A stretch of 64,000 nt of DNA from Pseudomonas quebecensis (GCF_026410085.1 NZ_CP112866.1:3409001-3473000); one strand, 5' to 3'. Counted from the first letter of the stretch, positions 43,668-53,423 are shown. Notes: a model not told the origin generated them from the letters alone. Numbers and translations are program-made.

Positions 43668-44879
43668 ATGCAGGTCAGCAAATCGAACAAGCTCGCCAAC
43701 GTCTGCTATGACATTCGCGGCCCAGTGCTCAAGCACGCCAAGCGCCTGGAAGAGGAAGGTCATCGCATCCTCAAGCTGAATATCGGCAACCCGGCGCCGT
43801 TTGGTTTCGAAGCGCCGGACGAAATCCTCCAGGACGTGATCCGCAACCTGCCCACCGCCCAAGGCTACAGCGACTCCAAGGGCCTGTTCAGCGCACGCAA
43901 GGCGGTGATGCAGTACTACCAGCAAAAGCAGGTGGAAGGCGTCGGCATCGAAGACATCTACCTGGGCAACGGTGTGTCCGAACTGATCGTGATGTCCATG
44001 CAGGCCCTGCTCAACAATGGCGACGAAGTACTGGTGCCGGCGCCTGACTACCCGCTGTGGACCGCCGCAGTAACCCTGGCCGGCGGCAACCCGGTGCATT
44101 ACCTGTGCGACGAAGGCGCCGATTGGTTTCCTGACCTGGCGGACATCAAGGCCAGGATCACGCCGAACACCAAGGCGCTGGTGATCATCAACCCGAACAA
44201 CCCCACCGGCGCCGTGTATTCGAAGGAAGTGCTGCTGGGCATGCTCGAACTGGCGCGCCAGCACAACCTGGTGGTGTTCTCCGACGAAATCTACGACAAG
44301 ATCCTGTACGACGACGCCATGCATGTGTGCACCGCGTCCCTGGCGCCGGACCTGCTGTGCCTGACCTTCAACGGCCTGTCCAAGTCCTACCGCGTGGCGG
44401 GTTTCCGTTCCGGGTGGATTGCCATTTCCGGCCCCAAGCACAACGCCCAGAGCTATATCGAAGGCATCGACATGCTGGCCAATATGCGTCTGTGTGCCAA
44501 CGTGCCAAGCCAGCATGCGATCCAGACCGCCCTGGGGGGCTACCAGAGCATCAACGACCTGGTGCTGCCGCAAGGCCGTCTGCTGGAGCAACGCAACCGT
44601 ACCTGGGAGTTGCTCAACGACATTCCGGGCGTGAGCTGCGTCAAGCCGATGGGCGCGTTGTACGCCTTCCCTCGTATCGATCCAAAGGTCTGCCCGATCC
44701 TTAACGACGAGAAGTTCGTGCTCGACCTGTTGCTGTCGGAAAAGCTGCTGGTGGTGCAGGGCACGGCGTTCAACTGGCCGTGGCCGGATCACTTTCGCGT
44801 GGTGACCTTGCCGCGCGTGGATGACCTGGAAATGGCCATTGGTCGTATCGGCAGCTTCCTGAAGTCCTATCGCCAGTAA
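43668..44879 (+). CDS. alaA: Alanine aminotransferase AlaA-like (pyridoxal-phosphate enzyme)
   Basis: A 403-residue fold-type I aminotransferase. The PLP lysine is K239 in FNGLSKSYRVAGFRSGW; PAPDYPLWTAAV, INPNNPTGAVYS and FSDEIYDKILYDD are the cofactor-site motifs. The start MQVSKSNKLANVCYDIRGPV matches AlaA/YfbQ. It interconverts alanine and pyruvate with glutamate. Divergent from msrB. The ATG at 43668 is chosen over upstream in-frame residues that lack family character. Confidence 0.9.
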   Translation: MQVSKSNKLANVCYDIRGPVLKHAKRLEEEGHRILKLNIGNPAPFGFEAPDEILQDVIRNLPTAQGYSDSKGLFSARKAVMQYYQQKQVEGVGIEDIYLGNGVSELIVMSMQALLNNGDEVLVPAPDYPLWTAAVTLAGGNPVHYLCDEGADWFPDLADIKARITPNTKALVIINPNNPTGAVYSKEVLLGMLELARQHNLVVFSDEIYDKILYDDAMHVCTASLAPDLLCLTFNGLSKSYRVAGFRSGWIAISGPKHNAQSYIEGIDMLANMRLCANVPSQHAIQTALGGYQSINDLVLPQGRLLEQRNRTWELLNDIPGVSCVKPMGALYAFPRIDPKVCPILNDEKFVLDLLLSEKLLVVQGTAFNWPWPDHFRVVTLPRVDDLEMAIGRIGSFLKSYRQ

Positions 44880-45183
44880 CGAATATGCCGCCGTGCGACT
44901 TCCATTCAGTCGTACGGCGAGCATCTGGCAACACTTCTATATCGATTGCCCTGCTGCGCACTGCCCCAGCCTCGCGCTTGCCGCTATCCCCCTACAATTA
45001 CAGGGCCGCAAGGCAAAAGAAGGTCGATATCGGGCGATGTTCCATGTGGGAAATTCCCTTCAAGGGTCTACATTCAGGCTGTAGGACACAGTTTGAAATA
45101 GTCGCTCGGTTGAATCACCCTATGCCGCACCTTATATACCCCGCAGTACGCAACATATTAAGCATGAGGAGAACTCTACAACC
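44880..45183. other. 304-bp intergenic region before htpX
   Basis: No gene or tRNA is seen. Near the end, TTGAAT (45110-45115) and TATATA (45133-45138), 17 bp apart, form a good sigma-70 promoter for htpX, with a predicted start about 40 bases before the ATG. An upstream TTGAAA-like box with CCCTAT 20 bp away has the wrong spacing for a heat-shock promoter. Confidence 0.6.
45110..45138 (+). promoter_or_regulatory. Putative sigma-70 promoter of htpX
   Basis: TTGAAT at 45110-45115, 17-bp spacer, TATATA at 45133-45138; the AGGAG ribosome site follows at 45169-45173. Confidence 0.6.
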
Positions 45184-46071
45184 ATGATGCGCATCCTGCT
45201 GTTCTTGGCCACTAACCTGGCGGTCGTACTGATTGCCAGCGTCACCCTGAGCCTTTTCGGCTTCAACGGGTTCATGGCGGCCAATGGGGTTGACCTGAAC
45301 CTCAATCAGCTGCTGGTTTTCTGTGCGGTCTTTGGTTTTGCCGGCTCGCTGTTCTCGCTGTTCATCTCCAAATGGATGGCGAAGATGAGCACCAGCACCC
45401 AGATCATCACCCAGCCCCGCACCCGGCACGAGCAATGGTTGCTGCAGACCGTCGAGCAGTTGTCCCGCGAGGCGGGCATCAAGATGCCCGAAGTCGGGAT
45501 TTTCCCGGCGTATGAGGCCAATGCCTTTGCGACCGGCTGGAACAAGAACGACGCGCTCGTGGCCGTCAGCCAGGGCATGCTCGAACGCTTCTCGTACGAT
45601 GAAGTGAAGGCCGTGCTGGCGCATGAGATTGGCCACGTGGCCAACGGCGACATGGTCACCCTGGCGCTGGTACAGGGCGTGGTGAACACCTTCGTGATGT
45701 TCTTTGCGCGGATCATCGGCAACTTTGTCGACAAGGTGATCTTCAAAAACGAAGAGGGCCGCGGCATCGCCTACTTCGTGGCGACCATTTTCGCTGAAGT
45801 GGTGCTGGGCTTCCTGGCCAGCGCGATCGTGATGTGGTTCTCGCGCAAACGCGAGTTCCGCGCAGACGAAGCCGGTGCGCGCCTTGCCGGTACGGGGGCG
45901 ATGATCGCGGCGCTGCAACACCTGCGCTCCGAGCAGGGCCTGCCGGTGCATATGCCGGACAGCCTGACCGCCTTTGGTATCAATGGCGGCATCAAGCAGG
46001 GCCTGGCTCGCATGTTCATGAGCCACCCACCGTTGGAGGAGCGTATCGACGCACTGCGCCGTCGCGGCTGA
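45184..46071 (+). CDS. htpX: Membrane protease HtpX
   Basis: A 295-residue zinc metalloprotease of the inner membrane that degrades misfolded membrane proteins. Two N-terminal helices (residues 4-24, 43-62), the active site AHEIGH at 146-151 with the third ligand in [14 protein letters not shown], and two further helices between. Length is normal. Gene order with tpm downstream matches P. aeruginosa. A terminator follows. Confidence 0.95.
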   Translation: MMRILLFLATNLAVVLIASVTLSLFGFNGFMAANGVDLNLNQLLVFCAVFGFAGSLFSLFISKWMAKMSTSTQIITQPRTRHEQWLLQTVEQLSREAGIKMPEVGIFPAYEANAFATGWNKNDALVAVSQGMLERFSYDEVKAVLAHEIGHVANGDMVTLALVQGVVNTFVMFFARIIGNFVDKVIFKNEEGRGIAYFVATIFAEVVLGFLASAIVMWFSRKREFRADEAGARLAGTGAMIAALQHLRSEQGLPVHMPDSLTAFGINGGIKQGLARMFMSHPPLEERIDALRRRG

Positions 46072-46093
46072 GGTCAACGGGCGACACGTACAA

Positions 46094-46118
46094 GGGGCGA
46101 TCTGATCGCCCCTTTTTT
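46094..46118 (+). terminator. Rho-independent terminator after htpX
   Basis: GGGGCGAT (46094-46101) pairs with ATCGCCCC (46105-46112) with a 3-base loop, followed by TTTTTT. It also lies just after the end of the convergent tpm gene; the AA before the stem gives it weak bidirectional character. Confidence 0.88.
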
Positions 46119-46129
46119 GCGGGCGCGGT

Positions 46130-46786
46130 TTATATCCTGGTCAGCCGGTAGGCACGTTCGTCCAGGCGCGTGACACCGTCCTGCACGAACTTCCAGCTCT
46201 CGTCGAGGATGTCGCGCTCTTCCAGCACATCCACCGTCCAATGCGAGCCCAGCAAAACCTGCACCTCGTCATGGGCCACGGCAAACGGCGGCCCGGCCTT
46301 GAGTGCCTGATCGTAATCCAGGGTGATCAACAGGCCCTCACAGCCAGGGCGCAGCACCTGGTTCAAGTGCTCGGTATAGCGCGCCCGCAGCAACGGCGGT
46401 AAAGCGATCAACGCGGCACGGTCGTACAGCGCTGTGCAATCGGCCAATGCCTCGGCGTCCAACGCAAAGAAATCCCCGCACCACACCTCGATCGAGCTGG
46501 CCCGATAAACCGTGAACGCACCGTGCCTTGCCATTCTCGGCTGCAGGCCCTGCTCACTGAAGAAGGCCTGCACGGCCTGCTCCGACAGCTCCACTCCGAG
46601 CACGCGATGCCCCAGGCTGGCCAGCCATATCAGGTCCAGGCTTTTGCCGCACAGCGGTACCAACACCTGCGCACCGTGAGCCAGACCCAGTGAGGGCCAG
46701 TGCCGCTGCAAGTAAGGGTTGACCTCGGCCAGGTGAAAGCCGATCTGATTGCGCGCCCAACGGTCAAGCCAGAATTCAGGTTCCAT
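46130..46786 (-). CDS. tpm: Thiopurine S-methyltransferase
   Basis: A 218-residue SAM-dependent methyltransferase: [19 protein letters not shown] at the start, the SAM loop [20 protein letters not shown] near residue 42 and [13 protein letters not shown] near 125. Bacterial TPMTs methylate tellurite, selenite and thiopurines. The ATG at 46786 gives the family length. Divergent from the dioxygenase gene. Confidence 0.94.
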   Translation of the reverse strand: MEPEFWLDRWARNQIGFHLAEVNPYLQRHWPSLGLAHGAQVLVPLCGKSLDLIWLASLGHRVLGVELSEQAVQAFFSEQGLQPRMARHGAFTVYRASSIEVWCGDFFALDAEALADCTALYDRAALIALPPLLRARYTEHLNQVLRPGCEGLLITLDYDQALKAGPPFAVAHDEVQVLLGSHWTVDVLEERDILDESWKFVQDGVTRLDERAYRLTRI

Positions 46787-46829
46787 GACTCCCCCCGAAA
46801 ATTCGATCAAATGGAGCTAAAACTTATAT

Positions 46830-46849
46830 TAGATTTAGATCAATGATCT
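46830..46849. promoter_or_regulatory. Palindrome and Anr-like box between tpm and the dioxygenase gene
   Basis: AGATCA-A-TGATCT (46837-46849) is a perfect 13-bp palindrome in the 103-bp divergent gap. Overlapping it, TAGAT-TTAG-ATCAA (46830-46843) differs by one base from the Anr/FNR consensus TTGAT-N4-ATCAA. Either could control one or both genes. Confidence 0.4.
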
Positions 46850-46889
46850 GATTAAAGATGGGCCCATGTTAACGCTCAGGACCCCTTTT

Positions 46890-47657
46890 ATGCTCCCCAG
46901 CCTGTTTATCTCCCACGGTTCGCCCATGCTGGCCCTGCAGCCCGGCGCCTCCGGGCCGGCGCTGCGGCAATTGGCGGCGCACCTGCCAAGGCCAACAGCG
47001 ATTGTGGTGGTGTCGGCGCACTGGGAAAGCCAGGAATTGCTGGTCAGTGGCAATGCAGCTCCCGAAACCTGGCACGATTTCGGCGGCTTCCCTCGCGAAC
47101 TGTTCGCCGTGCAGTATCCCGCCCCCGGCGCCCCGGAGTTGGCCCACGCCATCGTCGACTTGCTCCAGGCCGACGGCCTGAGCGCGCGCATCGACAACCA
47201 GCGCCCGTTCGACCACGGTACCTGGGTGCCGCTGTCGCTGATGTACCCGGCGGCGGATATTCCCGTGGTGCAGGTGTCGTTGCCCAGTCGCATGGGCCCC
47301 GCCCTGCAAACCCGCGTGGGCCGTGCCCTTGCCGACCTGCGAAAACAGCACGTGCTGCTGATCGGCTCCGGCAGCATCACCCACAACCTGGGTGAGCTGG
47401 ACTGGCACGCCGGGCCGGAAAGCATAGAGCCCTGGGCTCGCGCGTTCCGCGACTGGATCGTGGAAAAGCTCGTGGCAGATGACGAAGCCGCGCTGCACGA
47501 TTATCGCCTGCGGGCACCGCACGCCGTACGCAACCATCCCAGCGACGAGCACCTGCTGCCCTTGTACTTCGCACGCGGGGCCGGCGGCGCGTTCAGTGTG
47601 GCCCACCAGGGCTTTACGATGGGCGCGCTGGGCATGGACATCTACCGCTTCGACTGA
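46890..47657 (+). CDS. DODA-type extradiol ring-opening dioxygenase (YgiD-like)
   Basis: A 255-residue LigB-superfamily protein: MLPSLFISHGSPMLAL carries the first metal His, VVVSAHWESQELLV the second, and SITHNLGELDW the third. E. coli YgiD opens the ring of L-DOPA; the physiological substrate is unknown. The ATG at 46890 begins the conserved sequence. A terminator follows directly. Confidence 0.9.
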   Translation: MLPSLFISHGSPMLALQPGASGPALRQLAAHLPRPTAIVVVSAHWESQELLVSGNAAPETWHDFGGFPRELFAVQYPAPGAPELAHAIVDLLQADGLSARIDNQRPFDHGTWVPLSLMYPAADIPVVQVSLPSRMGPALQTRVGRALADLRKQHVLLIGSGSITHNLGELDWHAGPESIEPWARAFRDWIVEKLVADDEAALHDYRLRAPHAVRNHPSDEHLLPLYFARGAGGAFSVAHQGFTMGALGMDIYRFD

Positions 47658-47672
47658 GCGCAAAACCCAGGC

Positions 47673-47707
47673 AAAAAAAATCCCCGAACCGGTCGGGGAT
47701 TTTTTTT
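47673..47707. terminator. Bidirectional terminator between the dioxygenase and deaD genes
   Basis: AAAAAAAATCCCCGA (47673-47687) and TCGGGGATTTTTTTT (47693-47707) are perfect inverted repeats with a 5-base loop; T-runs exist on both strands, serving the two convergent genes. Confidence 0.93.
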
Positions 47708-47734
47708 GTGCGATCAATCAACCCAGGGGGCGGA

Positions 47735-49408
47735 TCAATCTTCGCGGTAGCGACGCAGCTTCAGCTGCTTACCGGCAACGCGTGTGTCTTTGAGCTTGGT
47801 CAGCAGTTTTTCCAGACCGTCTTCCGGCAGCTCCACCAGGGAGAAGCTGTCGCGGACCTGGATACGACCGATGGCTTCACGTGCCAGACCACCCTCGTTG
47901 AGGATAGCGCCCAGCAGGTTCTTGGCAGCGATACCATCGCGCGCGCCCAGGGCGGTACGGCAACGGGCACGACCTTCAGCCAATGGAACCGGAGCGCGAC
48001 GCTCACGATCACCACGGTCTGGACGGTCGCCGGAACGCTCTGGACGATCACCGCGTGGCGCGCTGTTCGGTACCAGTGGACGTTCTTTCTCGATGGCTGC
48101 CAGGGTCAGGGCCTGCCCGTTGGTCGCTTTGCGCAGCAGCGCAGCGGCCAGGGCACGTGGAGTGCAACCGATATCGGCGGTCAGGCGATCCAGCAGGTCG
48201 CCGTGGGTCGATTCAGCGTCAGCCACCAGGGGTGCCAGGCTGTTGGTCAGTTTCTTGATGCGGGCATCGAGAACGGCCTGGGCATCCGGCAGGCGGACTT
48301 CTGCAACTTTCTGACCGGTGACGCGTTCGATCACCTGCAGCATGCGGCGCTCACGTGGCGTCACCAGCAGCAGTGCGCGACCTTCGCGACCGGCGCGGCC
48401 GGTACGGCCGATACGGTGAACGTAGGACTCGGGGTCGTAAGGCATGTCAACGTTGAACACGTGGGTGATACGTGGAACGTCGAGGCCACGGGCGGCAACG
48501 TCAGTCGCCACAACGATGTCCAGACGGCCATCCTTGAGGGAGTCGATCACGCGCTCACGCTGGTTCTGGGCAATGTCGCCGTTCAGCGCAGCGGCCTTGT
48601 AGCCTTTGGCTTCCAGGGCGCTGGCCAGGTCCAGGGTCGCTTGCTTGGTGCGCACGAACATGATCAGGGCATCGAAGTCTTCGACTTCCAGCAGGCTCAA
48701 TACCGCCGAGGTCTTCTGGTCAGCGTGAACCAACAGGTGAGCCTGTTCGATCGCGGTCACGGTCTGAGTCTTGGTCTGGATCTTCACGTGCTCCGGATCG
48801 CGCAGGTGGCGTTCGGCAATGGCACGGATCGACTGTGGCAGGGTGGCCGAGAACAGTACGGTCTGACGGGTCGCCGGCAGGGACTTGAAGATGACTTCCA
48901 GGTCATCCATGAAGCCCAGCTTCAACATTTCGTCAGCTTCGTCGAGCACCAGGTGGTTTACGGTCGACAGGACTTTCTCGTCGCGACGCAGGTGGTCGCA
49001 CAGACGGCCTGGAGTGGCGACAACAATCTGCGCGCCGTTGCGGATGGCCTTGAGCTGCGGGCCCATCGGCGCACCGCCGTAGACGGCCACGACAGTAACG
49101 CCCGGCATTTGCTTGGCGTAGGTTTCAAAAGCGGTTGCTACTTGCAGCGCCAACTCGCGGGTTGGCGCCAGGATCAGGGCTTGCGGTTCGCGCTTGGCAG
49201 GATCGATGCAGTGCAGGATAGGCAGGGCGAACGCGGCGGTTTTACCGGTACCGGTTTGCGCCTGGCCGATCATGTCCTTGCCGGCCATGATGATCGGGAT
49301 CGATTGCTGCTGGATAGCCGAAGGTTCTTCGTAGCCGGTCGCTGCGACGGCTGCAAGAATGTTCGGGTTAAGATTAAAAGCGGCGAAGCCGCCGGTTTCC
49401 TGGGTCAT
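47735..49408 (-). CDS. deaD: DEAD-box RNA helicase DeaD/CsdA
   Basis: A 557-residue ATP-dependent RNA helicase: Q motif (FAAFNLNPNILAAVAATGYE), Walker A AQTGTGKT, PTRELA, DEAD in VLDEADEMLKLGF, SAT in LFSATLP, and HRIGRTGRAG near residue 330. After a linker rich in RGDRPER-type repeats comes the RNA-binding DbpA-like fold at the C-terminus (LGAILNEGGLAREAIGRIQV). It remodels ribosome and mRNA structure, especially in the cold. ATG at 49408 begins MTQETGGFAAFNL. Confidence 0.93.
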   Translation of the reverse strand: MTQETGGFAAFNLNPNILAAVAATGYEEPSAIQQQSIPIIMAGKDMIGQAQTGTGKTAAFALPILHCIDPAKREPQALILAPTRELALQVATAFETYAKQMPGVTVVAVYGGAPMGPQLKAIRNGAQIVVATPGRLCDHLRRDEKVLSTVNHLVLDEADEMLKLGFMDDLEVIFKSLPATRQTVLFSATLPQSIRAIAERHLRDPEHVKIQTKTQTVTAIEQAHLLVHADQKTSAVLSLLEVEDFDALIMFVRTKQATLDLASALEAKGYKAAALNGDIAQNQRERVIDSLKDGRLDIVVATDVAARGLDVPRITHVFNVDMPYDPESYVHRIGRTGRAGREGRALLLVTPRERRMLQVIERVTGQKVAEVRLPDAQAVLDARIKKLTNSLAPLVADAESTHGDLLDRLTADIGCTPRALAAALLRKATNGQALTLAAIEKERPLVPNSAPRGDRPERSGDRPDRGDRERRAPVPLAEGRARCRTALGARDGIAAKNLLGAILNEGGLAREAIGRIQVRDSFSLVELPEDGLEKLLTKLKDTRVAGKQLKLRRYRED

Positions 49409-49865
49409 GGGTCTGCCTCTGAGTGCATCCGCAAAGACCCATGCTCCAAAGCTGCGCATGCCGTGTTGAGACTCAAGAGTCGCCCTGGCTGCTTTGTCGG
49501 CGGGGATTTGCGAAAACGAATGAATGAAAAAGATTCGTCAAGGAAGAGTCCGCTGTGCGGACGTGCAGCCGAAGCTGACTTCGGGGAATTGCGCTACCTA
49601 AACGCGGCCTGCTTAAAGGCCGGCGCGCACTATACCGGAAATACCTGAAAAAGGGAGCTTTTTTTATCGCCGGGCGCCGATAAAGCGCGTTGCGCCAGAG
49701 CTTTTTGAACGCCAGGCCAGGGGCTTGGTTTTTCAAAGGCCCGGCCCCGCTGGTCAAGGCGCTTAAACGGTTCACCTGTCCTGCACGTTCGTTTGGTCCG
49801 AAACCTGCTCGCGCACCGCACCGTTAAGTCATCGGGCCTGTCGGCTTTAAGGCACGCTCAGCCAC
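49409..49865 (-). other. Leader and promoter region of deaD (457 bp without a gene)
   Basis: On the minus strand an extended -10 box GGTATAGT lies at 49634-49629, about 220 bases before the deaD start, so the transcript probably has a leader of roughly 215 bases, as expected for cold-inducible deaD/csdA. The leader holds the inverted repeat GACTC-AA-GAGTC (49470-49481). Between 49650 and 49865 is TTTATCG/CGATAAA (49663-49684) and otherwise GC-rich sequence down to the end of the SpeE-like gene. Confidence 0.5.
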
Positions 49866-50621
49866 TCAGGTGGCCGGGCGAATCGCCTTGATCAACGGCT
49901 GCAACGAGTAACCCAGTCGCGGCGCCAGCGCTTCGGCGCGGCCCGCGAGCGCCTGCATGTCCAACGTTTGATCCAGATCCGATGACACCAACAGGATCAC
50001 GTTGCCCTCCTTCACCGGCAATTCCCAGTAGTGGCGGTGGTACAAGCCGCGCAGCAACGCCGCGCCCAATGGCTTGCCATCGTCGGTGGCCCATTGGTTG
50101 ATGACCAGCCAGCCGCCGGGGTTGAGCTTCTTCTGGCAGTTTTCCAGGAACGCCCAGGCCAAGTGCCCAACGCCGGGGCCGACATCCGTGTACAGGTCGA
50201 CGAAAATCAGATCGGCCGTTTCCGCGCTTTCCAGCAACTGCAGGGCATCGCCGATGCGAATATACAGACGCGGATCGTCGTCCAGCCCCATGTACTCGAT
50301 GGCCAGCCGTGGTACATCCGGGCGCAGTTCGATGGCCTCCACGTCTTCCAACGGCAGGAACTTGAGGCACGCCTGGGTCAGCGTACCGGCACCCAGGCCG
50401 AGGAACAGCGCGCTCTCCGGCTGCTCGTGGCACAACGCGCCAATCAGCATGGCGCGGGTGTAGTCGTATTCCAGCCAGCTTGGGTCGGCGGTGAACACGC
50501 AGCTTTGCTCAATGGCATCGCCGAATTCGAGAAACCGGTAATCGGCCACTTCGAGCACACGGATCATGCCGAAGTCATCATGGACCTCGGCCAGCACGCG
50601 CTCGACACGCTCCTCTGTCAT
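49866..50621 (-). CDS. Spermidine synthase-like (SpeE fold) methyltransferase-family protein
   Basis: A 251-residue Rossmann-fold protein: LEFGDAIEQSCVFTADPSWL, the nucleotide loop ALFLGLGAGTLTQACLKFLP and DLIFVDLYTDVGPGVGHLAW. It has the polyamine-synthase fold but lacks part of the N-terminal domain, and the catalytic region is divergent, so true spermidine synthase activity is doubtful. The ATG at 50621 gives the conserved length. Divergent from the DAHP synthase gene. Confidence 0.78.
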   Translation of the reverse strand: MTEERVERVLAEVHDDFGMIRVLEVADYRFLEFGDAIEQSCVFTADPSWLEYDYTRAMLIGALCHEQPESALFLGLGAGTLTQACLKFLPLEDVEAIELRPDVPRLAIEYMGLDDDPRLYIRIGDALQLLESAETADLIFVDLYTDVGPGVGHLAWAFLENCQKKLNPGGWLVINQWATDDGKPLGAALLRGLYHRHYWELPVKEGNVILLVSSDLDQTLDMQALAGRAEALAPRLGYSLQPLIKAIRPAT

Positions 50622-50745
50622 CACTGCTCCTAAAGGGTTTACCGTGAGGCAAAGGCGCGATTGTCGGCCAACCGGCGGCAGCAGGTCACGCACTAATTGC
50701 TGATAACATTGGCGCCCGACCGTCAATCAGCCAATCGAGTTCAAG

Positions 50746-52092
50746 ATGAGCCAACCGTGGAGCCCCGAGAGCTGGCGCGCCCTGCCGATCCAGCAACAAC
50801 CCCACTACCCGGACGCCGCGCACCTGTTGCAGGTGGAGCAGAGCCTGGCCAGCTACCCGCCGCTGGTGTTTGCCGGGGAAGCACGCGAGTTGCGCCGCCA
50901 GTTTGCCGAAGTGACCCAGGGCCGGGCTTTTCTGCTGCAGGGTGGCGACTGCGCCGAAAGTTTCGCCGAGTTCTCCGCCGCAAAAATCCGCGACACCTTC
51001 AAGGTGCTGCTGCAGATGGCCATCGTGATGACCTTTGCCGCCGGGTGCCCGGTGGTGAAAGTCGGACGCATGGCCGGCCAATTCGCCAAGCCACGCTCCG
51101 CCAATGATGAAACCATCGACGGCATCACCCTGCCCGCCTACCGCGGCGACATCGTCAACGGCATCGGCTTCGACGAAAAAAGCCGCGTGCCCGATCCGGA
51201 CCGCCTGCTGCAGTCCTACCATCAGTCCACCGCCACCCTCAACCTGCTGCGCGCGTTCGCCCAGGGCGGCTTTGCCGATTTGCACCAGGTGCATAAATGG
51301 AACCTGGACTTCATTGCCAACTCGGCGCTGGCCGACAAATACAGCCAACTGGCCGACCGCATCGACGAAACCCTGGCTTTCATGCGTGCCTGCGGCATGG
51401 ACAGCTCGCCGCAACTGCGCGAAACCAGCTTCTTCACCGCCCACGAAGCGTTGCTGCTCAATTATGAACAGGCCTTCGTACGCCGGGACAGCCTGACCAA
51501 CGACTATTACGACTGCTCGGCCCATATGCTGTGGATCGGCGACCGCACCCGCCAATTGGACGGCGCCCATGTCGAATTCCTGCGCGGGGTGAACAACCCG
51601 ATCGGGGTCAAGGTCGGCCCAAGCATGGACCCGGACGATCTGATCCGCCTGATCGACATCCTCAACCCGGACAACGACCCCGGCCGCCTCAACCTCATCG
51701 CCCGCATGGGCGCCGGCAAGGTCGGCGACCACCTCCCCAACCTGATCCGCGCCGTGCAGCGCGAGGGCAAGCAGGTGCTGTGGAGTTCCGACCCGATGCA
51801 CGGCAATACGATCAAGGCCAGCAGCGGCTACAAGACTCGGGATTTTGCGCAGATCCTGGCGGAGGTGAAAGCGTTCTTCCAGGTGCATCAGGCCGAGGGC
51901 ACCTATGCCGGCGGGATCCATATCGAGATGACCGGGCAGAACGTCACCGAATGCATCGGCGGCGCCCGGCCGATCACCGAGGATGGCTTGTCAGACCGCT
52001 ACCACACCCACTGCGACCCACGGATGAATGCCGATCAATCGCTGGAACTGGCGTTCCTGATTGCCGAGACGTTGAAGCAGGTCAAACGCTGA
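50746..52092 (+). CDS. Class II 3-deoxy-7-phosphoheptulonate (DAHP) synthase
   Basis: A 448-residue plant-type DAHP synthase, first step of the shikimate pathway (erythrose 4-phosphate plus PEP). Motifs include [15 protein letters not shown] near residue 63, [14 protein letters not shown] near 103, [20 protein letters not shown] near 260, [14 protein letters not shown] and [20 protein letters not shown]. One member of this group serves phenazine or secondary metabolism in some pseudomonads, but no such cluster is here. Confidence 0.93.
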   Translation: MSQPWSPESWRALPIQQQPHYPDAAHLLQVEQSLASYPPLVFAGEARELRRQFAEVTQGRAFLLQGGDCAESFAEFSAAKIRDTFKVLLQMAIVMTFAAGCPVVKVGRMAGQFAKPRSANDETIDGITLPAYRGDIVNGIGFDEKSRVPDPDRLLQSYHQSTATLNLLRAFAQGGFADLHQVHKWNLDFIANSALADKYSQLADRIDETLAFMRACGMDSSPQLRETSFFTAHEALLLNYEQAFVRRDSLTNDYYDCSAHMLWIGDRTRQLDGAHVEFLRGVNNPIGVKVGPSMDPDDLIRLIDILNPDNDPGRLNLIARMGAGKVGDHLPNLIRAVQREGKQVLWSSDPMHGNTIKASSGYKTRDFAQILAEVKAFFQVHQAEGTYAGGIHIEMTGQNVTECIGGARPITEDGLSDRYHTHCDPRMNADQSLELAFLIAETLKQVKR

Positions 52093-52100
52093 GACTGGGC

Positions 52101-52188
52101 CGACGCCCTCGTGGGCAAGCCCACACCCACAGGGAATGCAGTGTTCGATGCAAAGCATTCCCTGTGTGAGCCGGGCTTGCCCGCGATA
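52101..52188. repeat. REP-type repeat with long stem
   Basis: Two outward arms (CGTGGGCAAGCCCACACC and GAGCCGGGCTTGCCCGCGAT) enclose AGGGAATGC (52131-52139) pairing with GCATTCCCT (52155-52163). It belongs to a different REP family from the GGGGGCTTGCCCCC elements. It separates two convergent genes and may also terminate transcription. Confidence 0.72.
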
Positions 52189-52193
52189 AGGCC

Positions 52194-53423
52194 CTAACGG
52201 CCAACATCCAAGCCGATCATCGCGCCGCGCAATCGATCGGCACTGGGCCTTTGGCAATTGAGCTGTATCTGCTGCAACCCCAGCCAGTCGGCCATCTGGC
52301 GCAAATTCACGGCCAACGCTTGCATCCCTTCTTCGTCCAGGCCCGGCTCTTCTTCGTGCACCGCATGCACCGCCAGGCGCGAGTGGGTGCGTTCGGCGCG
52401 CAGGTCAACCCGCGCGGCGATGCGTTCATTGTGCAGGAACGGCAGCACGTAATAGCCGTACACCCGCTTGTGTTGCGGGGTGTAGATCTCCAGCCGGTAG
52501 CGGAAATCAAATAGACGCTCAGTGCGGCTGCGCTCCCAGATCAGTGAATCGAACGGCGACAGCAAGGCACTGGCCAGCACTTTGCGCGGCACGGTTGGGG
52601 TTGGCAGGCAGTACGCCGGTTGCTTCCAGCCCTGCACCCGACAACTGAGCAACTGGCCCGCATCCACCAGCTCGGCGAGGCGAGTGCGGCTGTCGGCGGG
52701 ATCCAGTCGAAAGTAATCGCGCAGGTCTTTTTCGGTGCCCACGCCCAAGGCGGTGGCGCTGTGCAACAACAGCGCGCGCTGAGCCTCGGCTTCGCTTACG
52801 CGGATGCGCAGGATATCGCTGGGGATGACCCGCTCCGGCAAATCGTACAGACGCTCGAAGCCACGTCGACCGGCCACAGTGACCAGGCCTGCCGCGAACA
52901 GCCATTCCAGCGCGTGCTTCTCGTCACTCCAGTCCCACCACGGCCCGGCGCGCTCTGCTCGGGTCGACAGGCTGCCCGCGCCAAGCGCGCCCTGTTGCTC
53001 CACGGTCTTCAGCACGCGCTGGATCACCGCCTGTTGTTCACGACCGAAACGCGCCATCTGCGCATAAATGCCCTGCCCCTGCTGCGCCCGCGCCATGCGC
53101 CAGCGCATCAATGGGTACAGCGCCATCGGCAGCAACGAGGCCTCATGCCCCCAGTACTCGAACAACGAACGCCGCCGCCCCTGACTCCAGGCCGCTTGTT
53201 CGAGAATCGACGGGGAATAGCTGCCCAGGCGCGAAAACAGCGGCAGGTAATGGGCACGCACCAACGCGTTGACCGAGTCGATCTGCAGTACCCCCAAACG
53301 CTCGATCAAGCGGTTTACATGAGCGGCCTTGATCAGCGCCGGCGGCTGCCGCCCGGCGAAGCCTTGGGCCGCCAACACCAGGCGGCGCGCTTGCTTGAGT
53401 GAAAAACACGGGTCGGCGGGCAT
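52194..53423 (-). CDS. YcaQ-like winged-helix DNA glycosylase family protein
   Basis: A 409-residue protein of the HTH_42/YcaQ family. It has LGVLQIDSVNALVRAHYLPL, where the Q-x-D motif near residue 51 is the catalytic signature described for AlkX/YcaQ glycosylases that unhook interstrand crosslinks. Other family segments are FEYWGHEASLLPMALYPLM and LLSPFDSLIWERSRTERLFDF. ATG at 53423 (MPADPCFSL), with GGAG 6 bases before, is preferred to 53435. Confidence 0.86.
   Translation of the reverse strand: MPADPCFSLKQARRLVLAAQGFAGRQPPALIKAAHVNRLIERLGVLQIDSVNALVRAHYLPLFSRLGSYSPSILEQAAWSQGRRRSLFEYWGHEASLLPMALYPLMRWRMARAQQGQGIYAQMARFGREQQAVIQRVLKTVEQQGALGAGSLSTRAERAGPWWDWSDEKHALEWLFAAGLVTVAGRRGFERLYDLPERVIPSDILRIRVSEAEAQRALLLHSATALGVGTEKDLRDYFRLDPADSRTRLAELVDAGQLLSCRVQGWKQPAYCLPTPTVPRKVLASALLSPFDSLIWERSRTERLFDFRYRLEIYTPQHKRVYGYYVLPFLHNERIAARVDLRAERTHSRLAVHAVHEEEPGLDEEGMQALAVNLRQMADWLGLQQIQLNCQRPSADRLRGAMIGLDVGR

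Noticed and set aside
45093..45123. Sigma-32 heat-shock promoter of htpX (TTGAA ... CCCTAT)
   Set aside because: The spacing is 20 bp, too long for sigma-32; the sigma-70 pair TTGAAT-17-TATATA fits better.
44880..45183. tRNA or small RNA gene in the gap before htpX
   Set aside because: No cloverleaf, TTCNANNC loop or terminator hairpin could be found; only a promoter is supported.
47708..49648. A 646-codon open frame opposite deaD
   Set aside because: It mirrors the helicase codons, has no family motif, and starts within the terminator; it is a shadow frame.
49663..49684. Inverted repeat TTTATCG/CGATAAA as a terminator
   Set aside because: The T-run precedes the stem on the plus strand and the minus strand has an A-run after it, the wrong order for termination.
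49866..50621. Calling the SpeE-like protein a true spermidine synthase
   Set aside because: The N-terminal domain is short and catalytic segments are divergent, and no speD lies nearby; only the fold is supported.
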